From positions 1,612,001 to 1,676,000 of the forward strand of contig NZ_FTNV01000001.1 in assembly GCF_900156535.1 (NCBI RefSeq): a stretch of DNA of 64,000 nucleotides. Reading direction: 5' to 3'. The stretch's first letter is position 1, and every line of letters starts with the position of its first letter. Positions 37,562-45,581 of this stretch are shown here, one piece after another. Origin of the DNA: Roseovarius nanhaiticus (lineage in GTDB: Bacteria; Pseudomonadota; Alphaproteobacteria; Rhodobacterales; Rhodobacteraceae). The notes below the pieces were generated by a model that ran no database searches, had not been told where the DNA came from, and saw only the letters and a program-made list of their open reading frames with translations. The position numbers and the translations under genes are program-made.

Positions 37562-38974
37562 CTATCTGGGCGGCGCCTCGGCCAGAAGGTTCGCGCCCTC
37601 CTCGGGCGCGGGGGCGGCGTCGGCCTGCCGCTGCAGATCCTGCGCCTCGGAGGCCAGATCGCCCTCCCCGGCGGTCGCGTCGGCGGCATCCTCTTCGGGC
37701 AGCAGCGGCGCGGGATGGGCCGAGATGCGCATGTCGCCGGCCGCATCCGCGCCCTCGTGGCGTACGGTGACACCGTCGGGAAAGATGATCTCACGCGAGG
37801 AATCGGGCATGGAAATGCCCGCGTTCTGCAGCCCCAGCTTGACCTGCCGCATCAGGGCCGAGCGGACCTTGAAAACCGAATAGGCGTGCCCGTCGAACCA
37901 GTATTGCACCTTGATATCGACGGTCGAGGCGCCCAGCTCGTCCACCAGCGCGCTGGGCTCGGGATCGTTCAGCACAGCGGGATGGGCGCGCAGGGCGGCC
38001 ACGATGATCTCCTGCGCCTCGAGCACGGAATCGTCGTATCCGATGCCCACGGTGAATTCCGAGCGGCGGTTGGGATTGGTCGAGAAATTCTCGATGATGC
38101 TCTTGTAGACGAGCGCGTTGGGGATCTGCACGTGATTGCCCTCAAGCGTCAGCAGAACGGTCGTGCGCATGTTCAGGTTCTGCACGATGCCCTGATAGTC
38201 GGCCACGCGGATCCAGTCGCCCGCGCGGAACGGGTTGCGCATGCTGAGCAGGATACTGGCCAGCGAGTTCTCGGCGATCTCGCGAAAGGCGAGGCCGACG
38301 ATGATACCGACCAGGCCCGTTCCGCCCAGAACCGTGACCGCCAGCCGCGTCAGCCCCGCGATCTGCAGGATCAGGTAGAGGGCGATCAGGATCACCGGGA
38401 TCGACACCACCCGCGCCACGAAATTCAGCAAGAGGGGCGAGGTGATGCGGCTGCGCAAGGACCGCCGTGCCAGCGCCGCGACCCCGCGCGACAACAGCCA
38501 AGCCAGTGCCAGAATGAGGATCGACGCAAATGTCAGCGGCGCAAACCATTGCGCGCGCTCGGCCAGCCGCTCGATCTCGCGCCAGGTGGGGGTCAAATCC
38601 CAGCTGATTTCCGGAGTGATCTCTATCCGGTCGACCACGGCGACGACGCCCTCGGTGCGCAAGGCAAGCTGACGCGCCCATTCCTTGCGCTCGTCATTTT
38701 CGGCGGTGCCGTCGATGAAAACGATCCCCTCGCTGACCTCCACGTCCAACGCATCGAACCAGCCGCTGGCCGTCAGGATGCGCGTCAGGCGGTCCGCGAT
38801 TTCGCTGTCGCGCACATCGGGCGCGACCGATACCTCGCGCTGCGGATCGCTCGCTGCCGAATCGAGGGCGGTGGGCGCGGTTTGCGCCATGGCGGGCGCG
38901 GGCAACAGGGCGGCTGTGAGCGCGGCAAGGCAGAGCGCGCGCAGCGTCGCGGCGGTGGTGCGTAGGTGGCTCAT
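37562..38974 (-). CDS. MscS-family mechanosensitive channel with N-terminal BON-like domain
   Basis: A 470-residue protein: signal peptide (ends PAPAMAQ), a periplasmic BON-like domain (ADRLTRILTASGWFDALDVEVSEGIVFIDGTAENDERK), several membrane helices, and the MscS pore and beta domain (GLVGIIVGLAFREIAENSLASILL, then FRAGDWIRV and NHVQIPNALVY). The C-terminal 60 residues are Ala/Glu-rich and probably disordered. It should act as an osmotic release valve; the BON domain may contact lipids or peptidoglycan. Confidence 0.88.
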   Translation of the reverse strand: MSHLRTTAATLRALCLAALTAALLPAPAMAQTAPTALDSAASDPQREVSVAPDVRDSEIADRLTRILTASGWFDALDVEVSEGIVFIDGTAENDERKEWARQLALRTEGVVAVVDRIEITPEISWDLTPTWREIERLAERAQWFAPLTFASILILALAWLLSRGVAALARRSLRSRITSPLLLNFVARVVSIPVILIALYLILQIAGLTRLAVTVLGGTGLVGIIVGLAFREIAENSLASILLSMRNPFRAGDWIRVADYQGIVQNLNMRTTVLLTLEGNHVQIPNALVYKSIIENFSTNPNRRSEFTVGIGYDDSVLEAQEIIVAALRAHPAVLNDPEPSALVDELGASTVDIKVQYWFDGHAYSVFKVRSALMRQVKLGLQNAGISMPDSSREIIFPDGVTVRHEGADAAGDMRISAHPAPLLPEEDAADATAGEGDLASEAQDLQRQADAAPAPEEGANLLAEAPPR

Positions 38975-39048
38975 GAGCGGCTCTGCCTCGATGGTGCTGT
39001 TACGCTCAGCCTAGCGGCGCGCGGGCGCGGCTTCCAGTGGGATCGGCG

Positions 39049-39909
39049 CTAGCGGAACGCGACCTCGATGGCAAACCTGCGCTGCGCGCCGGCGGGTGGG
39101 GCCGGAAAGGGCGCCGCGCGCTGGATCAGGCGCAGTGCCTCGCGGTCCAGCTCGGCATGGCCCGAGGAGCGCGCGATGCCGACGGAGGCAAGCGCGCCCG
39201 ATGCGCCGATGGCGAAGCTGACGCGCGCGGCGCCCGATTGCCGCATCCGCGGTTTGCGCACCTGCGAGATGCGCGCCATGACGGCGCCGGGATAATTGCT
39301 GGCGGCGGCAGTGCCGCTTTGTGCCTCGGCGCGGCCCGTGCCTTGCTGCTTGGCGCTTGCATCGTCGCGGCCCTGCGCCGATCCGGCGCGCGCATTTTGA
39401 TCCGCATTGCCGCGCGGGGCGGGCTGGGTGGTGGTGCGCGGCTCGGGTTTTGCCTCCTGCGCCTTGGCCGCGTGGCGCGCCTCGAAGGCATCGCTACGCT
39501 GCGCCGGGCGGCGCGAGCGCTGGGGCGCAATCGGAGTGTCCTCGGCTGTCTGCGCCGCCTCGGGCGCCGGGGGCGCAAGCGCTGCGGTCGCGGTCACTGG
39601 CGCCGCTGCGCCGGGCGGCGAGGCAGGGCGTGCGGCCTGCGGACGGGGCGCCGGCAGCGACTGAGCGGGCGGCGCAACTCCGGCCGGCGTTTCAGCCTCT
39701 ACCGCTGGCAATACCTCCTGCGCCGTTTGGGCGCTCAGCGTTCCGGCAGCCATGTCGGCAAAGCTTGTCCCGATGCGCGCCGCGCTCGCGCCCGCGCCGC
39801 CCGCCTTCTGGATCGGCTCTTCGACCTCCCAGCCGAGGCTGAGCGCGCCATGGGCCGCTAGGGCGAGGACCGCCGCGCCGAGTTTGGCCTTGGTGGAGGT
39901 GGCGATCAT
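39049..39909 (-). CDS. tonB: TonB-like energy transducer
   Basis: A 286-residue protein with one N-terminal helix (KLGAAVLALAAHGALSLGW), a long Ala/Pro/Gln-rich periplasm-spanning linker, and a C-terminal TonB domain: YPGAVMARISQVRKPRMRQSGAARVSFAIGASG and ELDREALRLIQRAAPFPAPP. It passes proton-motive energy from ExbBD to outer membrane receptors. The ATG overlaps the upstream exbD stop (ATGA). The receptor is not in the window. Confidence 0.88.
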   Translation of the reverse strand: MIATSTKAKLGAAVLALAAHGALSLGWEVEEPIQKAGGAGASAARIGTSFADMAAGTLSAQTAQEVLPAVEAETPAGVAPPAQSLPAPRPQAARPASPPGAAAPVTATAALAPPAPEAAQTAEDTPIAPQRSRRPAQRSDAFEARHAAKAQEAKPEPRTTTQPAPRGNADQNARAGSAQGRDDASAKQQGTGRAEAQSGTAAASNYPGAVMARISQVRKPRMRQSGAARVSFAIGASGALASVGIARSSGHAELDREALRLIQRAAPFPAPPAGAQRRFAIEVAFR

Positions 39910-40301
39910 TCGAGGCCCCGCTCGGTCACGATCATCACGCGTGCGGCGCCCGCCGCGCTGAGCGCGCGCGCGACATCCACCATGATATCGGCGGGCAGAT
40001 CGCGGTCCGGCACGATGCGGATCGTAGTGTCCGGGCCGCGCCGGTCCGGGGGCAGGGCGCTGATATATGCCTCGGCGCTGGCGATGTCCTGGTCCCGGTG
40101 GCTGAGGCGCCCGTCCGCGTGGATGACCAGCGCGTCGGGCGGCGCGCGACCTTCGAGATCGGCCGTGCGCACCAGGTCGAGCGCGGGGTCGAGCGGACGC
40201 GCCAGTGTGCCCGAGATCATGAAGAAGATCAGCATCAGGAAGACGATGTTGATCAGCGCGATGGTCGGCTCGGACCGGGATCTGATGCGCCGCGCCCTCA
40301 T
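39906..40301 (-). CDS. exbD: ExbD/TolR biopolymer transport protein (second copy in the operon)
   Basis: A 131-residue single-pass protein. The membrane helix IALINIVFLMLIFFMISGTL lacks the usual Asp at the start of the helix (family: PLIDVxFLLLIFFM; here PTIALINIVFLM), with Asn in its place. The periplasmic part fits ExbD. It follows a second exbD with ATGA overlaps on both sides. Confidence 0.85.
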   Translation of the reverse strand: MRARRIRSRSEPTIALINIVFLMLIFFMISGTLARPLDPALDLVRTADLEGRAPPDALVIHADGRLSHRDQDIASAEAYISALPPDRRGPDTTIRIVPDRDLPADIMVDVARALSAAGAARVMIVTERGLE

Positions 40302-40690
40302 TGCGGCGCGCGTCCCAGGATCGTCGGCGCGATGCCGGGGGCGCCGCGCAGGGCTGCCAGAAGGTCGGTCAGGCGCTGCGCCGTTACGTCATCGCGCAAA
40401 GACACCAGCAGCGCGCGGGGCGCGTCCGGCTTGGCCTCGGGGGCGAGCGTTGCAGCCAGCGCCTCCAGCGCAACGGGCGCGCCGTTCAGGCGCAGGTCAG
40501 CCGCGCTCAGTTGCAGGAACAGCGGCGCGTCGGCGCTTGGAGCCGGGGCGCCCGCAATAGCGGCGCTTAGCTCTATCTCGGCAAAACGGGTGAAGGTCGA
40601 GGACAGCATGAAGAAAAGCAGCAAGAGGAAGATGACGTCGATCAGCGACGTCAGCGAAAGGCGCCGCCGCCGTTGTGCGCGGCTAGCCAT
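40298..40690 (-). CDS. exbD: ExbD/TolR biopolymer transport protein (first copy in the operon)
   Basis: A 130-residue ExbD-type protein with the canonical helix LTSLIDVIFLLLLFFMLSSTF; the Asp in SLIDV is the proton-conducting residue. The periplasmic part is short and regular. It overlaps exbB by eight bases and the second exbD by four. Confidence 0.9.
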   Translation of the reverse strand: MASRAQRRRRLSLTSLIDVIFLLLLFFMLSSTFTRFAEIELSAAIAGAPAPSADAPLFLQLSAADLRLNGAPVALEALAATLAPEAKPDAPRALLVSLRDDVTAQRLTDLLAALRGAPGIAPTILGRAPQ

Positions 40691-41324
40691 GAGCGCGGAG
40701 CGCCGCGCCCGCCGAGGCGCCGCGCGGGGCGAGGATGGTGTGGATTGCGCGTTCGGCTGTGACGCGCTCGGCGTCCATGCGTCCTTCGAACCAACTGAGA
40801 ACGAGGGCCGTGGGCATTGCCACGACCAACCCAGCCGCGGTGGTCAGAAGCGCCACCCAGATGCCGCCCGCCAGCACCGAGGGGTCCACCTGGCTTCCGG
40901 CCTCCTGCAGGGCCTGAAACGCGGCGATCATGCCAAGAACCGTGCCGAACAGCCCCAGAAGTGGCGCCAGCTGCGCCACGGAATCGAGAAAGCGAAGGCC
41001 CCGCTCCAGCCGGGCAAAGCGCGTCTCGGCCTCGGCTTCGAGCCGCTTGGACGCGCCCGGCTCGGCCCGGAAGGCCATGGCGATTACCGGGGCGAGATAG
41101 CTGGTCGATGTGGCCAGCGCCCGCTCGGCCCCATCCTTGTCGCCCCCGTCCCACGCCGCCACGGCCTGCGACAGCGCCTTGTGCCGCCCCACGCCCGAGC
41201 GTGAGAATTGCCACATCTTGTAGAGGATGACCGCCAGAGTGGCGACCGAGACCGCGGCGAGGATCATCACGACCGGCCCGCCAAGCGCGGCCAGATCGCG
41301 CAAACCGGCGAGCGCGCCGGTCAT
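40683..41324 (-). CDS. exbB: ExbB/TolQ/MotA proton channel family protein
   Basis: A 213-residue three-helix protein. The helix VVMILAAVSVATLAVILYKMW near the N-terminus and the conserved APLLGLFGTVLGMIAAFQAL plus GIWVALLTTAAGLVVAMPTALVL are the ExbB proton-path helices. Together with ExbD it forms the motor for TonB encoded in the same operon. Confidence 0.92.
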   Translation of the reverse strand: MTGALAGLRDLAALGGPVVMILAAVSVATLAVILYKMWQFSRSGVGRHKALSQAVAAWDGGDKDGAERALATSTSYLAPVIAMAFRAEPGASKRLEAEAETRFARLERGLRFLDSVAQLAPLLGLFGTVLGMIAAFQALQEAGSQVDPSVLAGGIWVALLTTAAGLVVAMPTALVLSWFEGRMDAERVTAERAIHTILAPRGASAGAALRAHG

Positions 41325-41764
41325 CCGGTCACCTCGATATCGGTCTTGCTGGACAGCTCCAGATCATTGGTGCAGGCGCCGGGGGCCAAACTGGCCGAGG
41401 CGCAGACGGACGTGCCATTGAACAGGACTTGGCCGATAGCGTCACACGCCATGCCGGGGATTACGAACTGGCGCACGCGTGGCCGCGCCGCGGGCAGCGC
41501 GCCAAAGCCGAGCAGCGTCAGCTGATCAACCTGGCCCGCCGCATCGAAAAGGACCGCCTCGAACGTGACGTCATCAATGTCTGCGGGATGACCGTTGAAG
41601 GCCAAAAACGACAGCTTGCAGCCCTCGGCCAACGATTCGGCGGCGTTCAGTTCGATCATCAGATGCGCGCCCATATCGGTTTCCTGTGCCCCGGCGGGAA
41701 GGGAGCCGAGCGCCAGTGCGGCCCAAAGAGACGCGGCGCGCAGGAAAGAAGGATACCGTATCAT
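41321..41764 (-). CDS. Exported protein of unknown function, first gene of the exb-tonB operon
   Basis: A 147-residue protein with a signal peptide (MIRYPSFLRAASLWAALALGSLPAGAQ). The mature part, HLMIELNAAESLAEGCKLSFLAFN, then cysteines in GMACDA, TSVCASAS and GACTNDL, looks like a disulfide-linked beta protein. Its stop overlaps the exbB start (ATGA), so it is translated with the TonB machinery and may act in the periplasm with it. GGAG lies seven bases before the ATG. No family recognised. Confidence 0.8.
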   Translation of the reverse strand: MIRYPSFLRAASLWAALALGSLPAGAQETDMGAHLMIELNAAESLAEGCKLSFLAFNGHPADIDDVTFEAVLFDAAGQVDQLTLLGFGALPAARPRVRQFVIPGMACDAIGQVLFNGTSVCASASLAPGACTNDLELSSKTDIEVTG

Positions 41765-42056
41765 CGCAATTCTCCGTCTTGGGTCCGCGCGTGCAGGGCC
41801 ATGGGCTACAGCGCGTGCGCAGCAGCGCGCGCCTGTCTGGCACTCACCGTAAACACCACAACCCGGCGCGCAATTCAATCGCCCTGCGCGGAGCGGCGCT
41901 GGCGGGCAGCGGTCGAGGCGCGCGCCCCACGTACCGCCAGCGATCGGCCAGCGGGCGAAATGCCCATTTGTCATAAAAGCTTTGCAGTGTGTCACAATCT
42001 CATTACCGTCGCGCACTAGAGTTGCATTCGACTTTGACCGTCCAGGGGGGACCACC
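41765..42056. promoter_or_regulatory. Divergent intergenic region between the exb-tonB operon and phnD, with possible Pho-box halves
   Basis: This 292-base gap must hold two divergent promoters. Two TGTCA cores lie at 41969-41973 (in TTGTCATAAAA) and 41990-41994 (in GTGTCACAAT), 21 bases apart, about two helical turns. They resemble CTGTCAT Pho-box halves, but the half expected at the 11-base spacing is poor, so the assignment is tentative. No small gene is evident. Confidence 0.3.
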
Positions 42057-43004
42057 ATGAAGAAAATCACCACGCTCACCGCCATTGCCGTCGTTTTGGC
42101 TATGCCGGCCTTCGCTGAATTCAAGCTGGACGAGCGGTTCACCGACGCGGATGGCGATCTGATCGCCGACATCCCGACCGATGCCGCCGATCAGCTGGAT
42201 CCAAGCACGCTGATCTTCGCGTATACGCCCGTCGAGGATCCGGCGGTCTATGCCGAGGTCTGGCAGGGGTTCCTCGATCATATGGCCGAGCTGACGGGCA
42301 AAAAGGTGCAGTTCTTCCCGGTGCAGTCCAACGCGGCCCAGATCGAGGCGATGCGCGCCGGGCGCCTGCACGTCGCGGGCTTCAACACCGGATCGAATCC
42401 GCTGGCCGTGGCCTGCGGCGGCTTCCGCCCGTTTGCCATGATGGCCAGCGAGGATGGCTCCTTCGGCTACGAGATGGAGATCATCAGCCACCCCGAGTCG
42501 GGCGTCAGCAGCGTCGAGGACATCAAGGGCGGCAAGATGGCCTTTACCGCCGAGACGTCGAATTCCGGCTTCAAGGCGCCCTCGGCGATCCTGGCCGCGG
42601 AATTCGGCATGACCGCGGGCGAGGATTACGAGCCGGTTTTCTCGGGCGGGCATGACAGCTCGATCCTGGGCGTCGCCAACAAGGATTACCCCGCCGCCGC
42701 CATCGCCAATTCGGTCAAGGCCCGCATGCTGGAGCGCGATGTGGTGTCCGAGGATCAGCTGACGGTGCTTTACACCTCGCAGACCTTCCCGACGACGGGC
42801 TACGGCACCGCCTACAATCTGGCGCCTGAGCTGCAGGAGAAGATCAAGGAAGCCTTCTTTACCTACGATTGGGAAGGCTCGGCGCTGGCCGAGGAATTCT
42901 CCAAATCGGGTGAGAGCCAGTTCATCCCCATCACCTTCCAGAAGGATTGGGAAGTCATTCGGACCATCGACGATGCCAATGGCGTCGTCTACGAGTGCAA
43001 CTGA
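42057..43004 (+). CDS. phnD: Phosphate/phosphonate ABC transporter substrate-binding protein
   Basis: A 315-residue periplasmic binding protein with signal peptide (MKKITTLTAIAVVLAMPAFA). The PhnD-type ligand region is visible: FAYTPVEDPAVYAEVWQGF, FFPVQSNAAQIEAMRAGRLHVAGFNTGSN, and FTAETSNSGFKAPSA, where the Ser/Asn residues contact phosphonate. It delivers ligand to PhnCEE encoded next. A GGGGGG-rich ribosome site precedes the ATG. Confidence 0.93.
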   Translation: MKKITTLTAIAVVLAMPAFAEFKLDERFTDADGDLIADIPTDAADQLDPSTLIFAYTPVEDPAVYAEVWQGFLDHMAELTGKKVQFFPVQSNAAQIEAMRAGRLHVAGFNTGSNPLAVACGGFRPFAMMASEDGSFGYEMEIISHPESGVSSVEDIKGGKMAFTAETSNSGFKAPSAILAAEFGMTAGEDYEPVFSGGHDSSILGVANKDYPAAAIANSVKARMLERDVVSEDQLTVLYTSQTFPTTGYGTAYNLAPELQEKIKEAFFTYDWEGSALAEEFSKSGESQFIPITFQKDWEVIRTIDDANGVVYECN

Positions 43005-43022
43005 GCTGCCCTGCAATGAAAA

Positions 43023-43059
43023 GATCACGCGCGGCGCCCTGCCGCGCGTGATCCGTTTT
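43023..43059 (+). terminator. Intercistronic hairpin between phnD and phnC
   Basis: GATCACGCGCGGC (43023-43035) pairs perfectly with GCCGCGCGTGATC (43041-43053) around a five-base loop, followed by CGTTTT. Placed after the binding-protein gene, it probably attenuates read-through and protects the phnD message so that PhnD is made in excess over the membrane parts. Confidence 0.8.
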
Positions 43060-43076
43060 GAAAAGAGACGTTCCCA

Positions 43077-43898
43077 ATGCTGAAACTCGACGGTCTGTCC
43101 AAGACCTACAAGACCGGTGACACCGCCCTGAGCGATGTGACGCTGGACGTGCCCAAGGGCCAGATCATCGGCCTGATCGGCCCCTCGGGCGCGGGCAAGT
43201 CCACGCTGATCCGCTGCATCAACCGGCTGGTCGAGCCGACATCGGGCAAGGTCATCCTGGGCGATGTGGATCTGGCCAGCCTCGGCAAGGGCGATCTGCG
43301 GCGCCAGCGGCGGCGGATCGGCATGATCTTTCAGGAATATGCGCTGGTCGAGCGTCTGACCGTGATGGAAAATGTGCTGTCGGGGCGCCTCGGCTATGTG
43401 CCCTTCTGGCGCAGCTACATGCGCAAGTTTCCCGGCGCGGATATCCAGCGCGCCTATGCCCTTTTGGACCGGGTCGGCCTGCTGCAACACGCGGACAAAC
43501 GCGCCGATGCGCTCTCGGGCGGACAGCGTCAGCGCGTCGGCATCGCGCGCGCTTTGGCGCAGGAGCCTGAACTCTTGCTGGTGGACGAGCCGACGGCCAG
43601 CCTTGACCCCAAGACAAGCCGCCAGATCATGCGCCTTCTGACCGAGATCTGCACCGAGAGCGGCCTGCCGGCGATCGTCAACATCCACGACGTGCCGCTG
43701 GCGCAGCAATTCATGCAGCGCATCGTCGGCCTGCGCGCCGGGCGCGTCGTATTCGACGGGCCGCCCGATCAACTGACCGAGGACGCGTTGACGCAGATCT
43801 ACGGCGAGGAAGACTGGAACGCGATGCGCAAGGGCGACGAAGAGCAGGCCGATGCCGAGGCCGATGCCCGCGACCGTCTGGCAGGCCTCGCCAAATGA
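43077..43898 (+). CDS. phnC: Phosphonate ABC transporter ATP-binding protein
   Basis: A 273-residue ABC ATPase. Walker [10 protein letters not shown], the signature [15 protein letters not shown], Walker [13 protein letters not shown] and the switch His in NIHDVP are all present. The PhnC-type insert [21 protein letters not shown] distinguishes it from other importers. The stop overlaps the following permease start (ATGA). Confidence 0.95.
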   Translation: MLKLDGLSKTYKTGDTALSDVTLDVPKGQIIGLIGPSGAGKSTLIRCINRLVEPTSGKVILGDVDLASLGKGDLRRQRRRIGMIFQEYALVERLTVMENVLSGRLGYVPFWRSYMRKFPGADIQRAYALLDRVGLLQHADKRADALSGGQRQRVGIARALAQEPELLLVDEPTASLDPKTSRQIMRLLTEICTESGLPAIVNIHDVPLAQQFMQRIVGLRAGRVVFDGPPDQLTEDALTQIYGEEDWNAMRKGDEEQADAEADARDRLAGLAK

Positions 43899-44701
43899 GC
43901 GCGCCGGCCTACCCGACGCGCTGGCGCCGCCCGCCGCAGATCATCAAGAACCGCGGCTGGCGCCTTGTGCTGCAACTGGGGATCGTCATTTACCTCATTC
44001 TTGCCATCGGCACGATCGAGGTGAACTGGGCCCGCGTCTACGAGGGGCTGGAGCGCGGCGAGCGGTTCATCATGGGCTTTTTGCAGCCCGATATCACCAG
44101 CCGCTGGCGCGACATCAGCCAGGGTCTGATCGAGAGCCTGACGATGACGTTGACCTCCACTGTCGTCGGCGTCGCCATTTCGGTGCCCATCGGCATCGGC
44201 GCCGCGCGCAACCTCGCGCCGCGCTGGATCTATTATATTTGCCGGTCGATCATCGCGGTCAGCCGAGCGCTGCAAGAGATCATCATCGCGATTTTCCTGG
44301 TCGCCATGTTCGGCTTTGGCCCCTTCGCGGGCTTCCTGACCCTCTCGTTCGCCACAATCGGCTTCATCGCCAAGCTCTTGGCGGATGACATCGAAGAGAT
44401 CAACGAGGGCCAGGCCGAAGCGGTGCGCGCGACAGGTGCCTCGTGGTGGCAGGTGGTCAACTATGCCGTCCAGCCGCAGGTCATGCCGCGGCTCATTGGC
44501 CTCTCGCTTTACCGGCTCGACATCAATTTCCGCGAGAGCGCGGTCATCGGCATCGTCGGCGCGGGCGGCATCGGCGCCACGCTGAACACCGCCATCGACC
44601 GCTATGAATATGACAGTGCCGGCGCGATCCTTCTGATCATCATCGTCATCGTGATGATTGCCGAATACGGCTCCAGCTATCTGCGAAAGTTCCTGCAATG
44701 A
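43895..44701 (+). CDS. phnE: Phosphonate ABC transporter permease (first copy)
   Basis: A 268-residue permease with about six membrane helices and the EAA-type loop, [24 protein letters not shown], that docks on PhnC. Overlaps phnC and the second permease by ATGA on each side. It would form a heterodimeric channel with the next gene product. Confidence 0.94.
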   Translation: MSAPAYPTRWRRPPQIIKNRGWRLVLQLGIVIYLILAIGTIEVNWARVYEGLERGERFIMGFLQPDITSRWRDISQGLIESLTMTLTSTVVGVAISVPIGIGAARNLAPRWIYYICRSIIAVSRALQEIIIAIFLVAMFGFGPFAGFLTLSFATIGFIAKLLADDIEEINEGQAEAVRATGASWWQVVNYAVQPQVMPRLIGLSLYRLDINFRESAVIGIVGAGGIGATLNTAIDRYEYDSAGAILLIIIVIVMIAEYGSSYLRKFLQ

Positions 44702-45510
44702 GCGAGATCACCCATCACAGCCAGATCTGGTCGCATCGCACCACGCGTGGACGTCTGGCGCTCTGGGCCGGTTGGCTGGCGCTGGTCGCGCTCTTTGTCT
44801 GGTGCTGGCAGATCATGACCGCGGATACGATCTGGTTCTTCGTCCTCGATGCCCCGGCGCAGGCGGTCGATATCGGCAGCCGCATGATGCCGCCTCGCTG
44901 GAGCTATCTGTCCGAGCTGTGGGCGCCTCTTTGGGACACGATCAATATCGCCACCCTCGGCACGCTCGGCGGCGTCATCATGGCGGTGCCCGTGGCCTTC
45001 ATGGCCGCGCGCAACACGTCGCCATCGCCCACCTTCCTGCGCCCCGTCGCGCTTTTCATCATCGTCGCCTCGCGCTCGATCAATTCGCTGATCTGGGCGC
45101 TTTTGTTGGTGGCCATCATCGGGCCGGGCCTTCTGGCCGGGATCGTGGCCATCGCCCTGCGCTCCATCGGCTTCATCGGCAAGCTGCTTTATGAGGCGAT
45201 CGAGGAAACCGACGCAGGCCAGATCGAGGCCATCGAGGCGACGGGCGCCAGCGGTCTGCAAGTGCTCAGCTACGGGATCGTCCCGCAGATCGTGCCGACC
45301 TTCTGGGGCATCACCGTCTTTCGCTGGGACATCAACATCCGCGAAAGCACGATCCTTGGCCTTGTCGGGGCAGGGGGCATCGGGCTGAAGCTGCAAGCGT
45401 CGCTCAACACGCTGGCCTGGAGCCAGGTCACGGTGATCCTGCTCTTGATCCTTGCCACGGTCGTGCTCAGCGAGTGGGTCTCGGCCCGGATGCGCCACGC
45501 GATCATCTGA
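44698..45510 (+). CDS. phnE: Phosphonate ABC transporter permease (second copy)
   Basis: A 270-residue permease, similar in layout to the previous one: EAIEATGASGLQVLSYGIVPQIVP is the EAA loop, and GIGLKLQASLN the final helix region. Two tandem phnE genes are common in this transporter class. C-P lyase genes are not in the window, so the ligand could be a phosphonate or phosphate ester. Confidence 0.94.
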   Translation: MSEITHHSQIWSHRTTRGRLALWAGWLALVALFVWCWQIMTADTIWFFVLDAPAQAVDIGSRMMPPRWSYLSELWAPLWDTINIATLGTLGGVIMAVPVAFMAARNTSPSPTFLRPVALFIIVASRSINSLIWALLLVAIIGPGLLAGIVAIALRSIGFIGKLLYEAIEETDAGQIEAIEATGASGLQVLSYGIVPQIVPTFWGITVFRWDINIRESTILGLVGAGGIGLKLQASLNTLAWSQVTVILLLILATVVLSEWVSARMRHAII

Positions 45511-45581
45511 CGGGCCGGGCGCGCCAGGATGGTCTGAGGCGCCTGGGCGTACCGTCCGGAGGGCAACCGAAGCGGGCGCTG

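Noticed and set aside
42003..43772. Minus-strand frame of 589 codons opposite phnD and phnC
   Set aside because: Spans two well-defined genes and their spacer, with His/Arg/Asp-rich composition typical of antisense frames.
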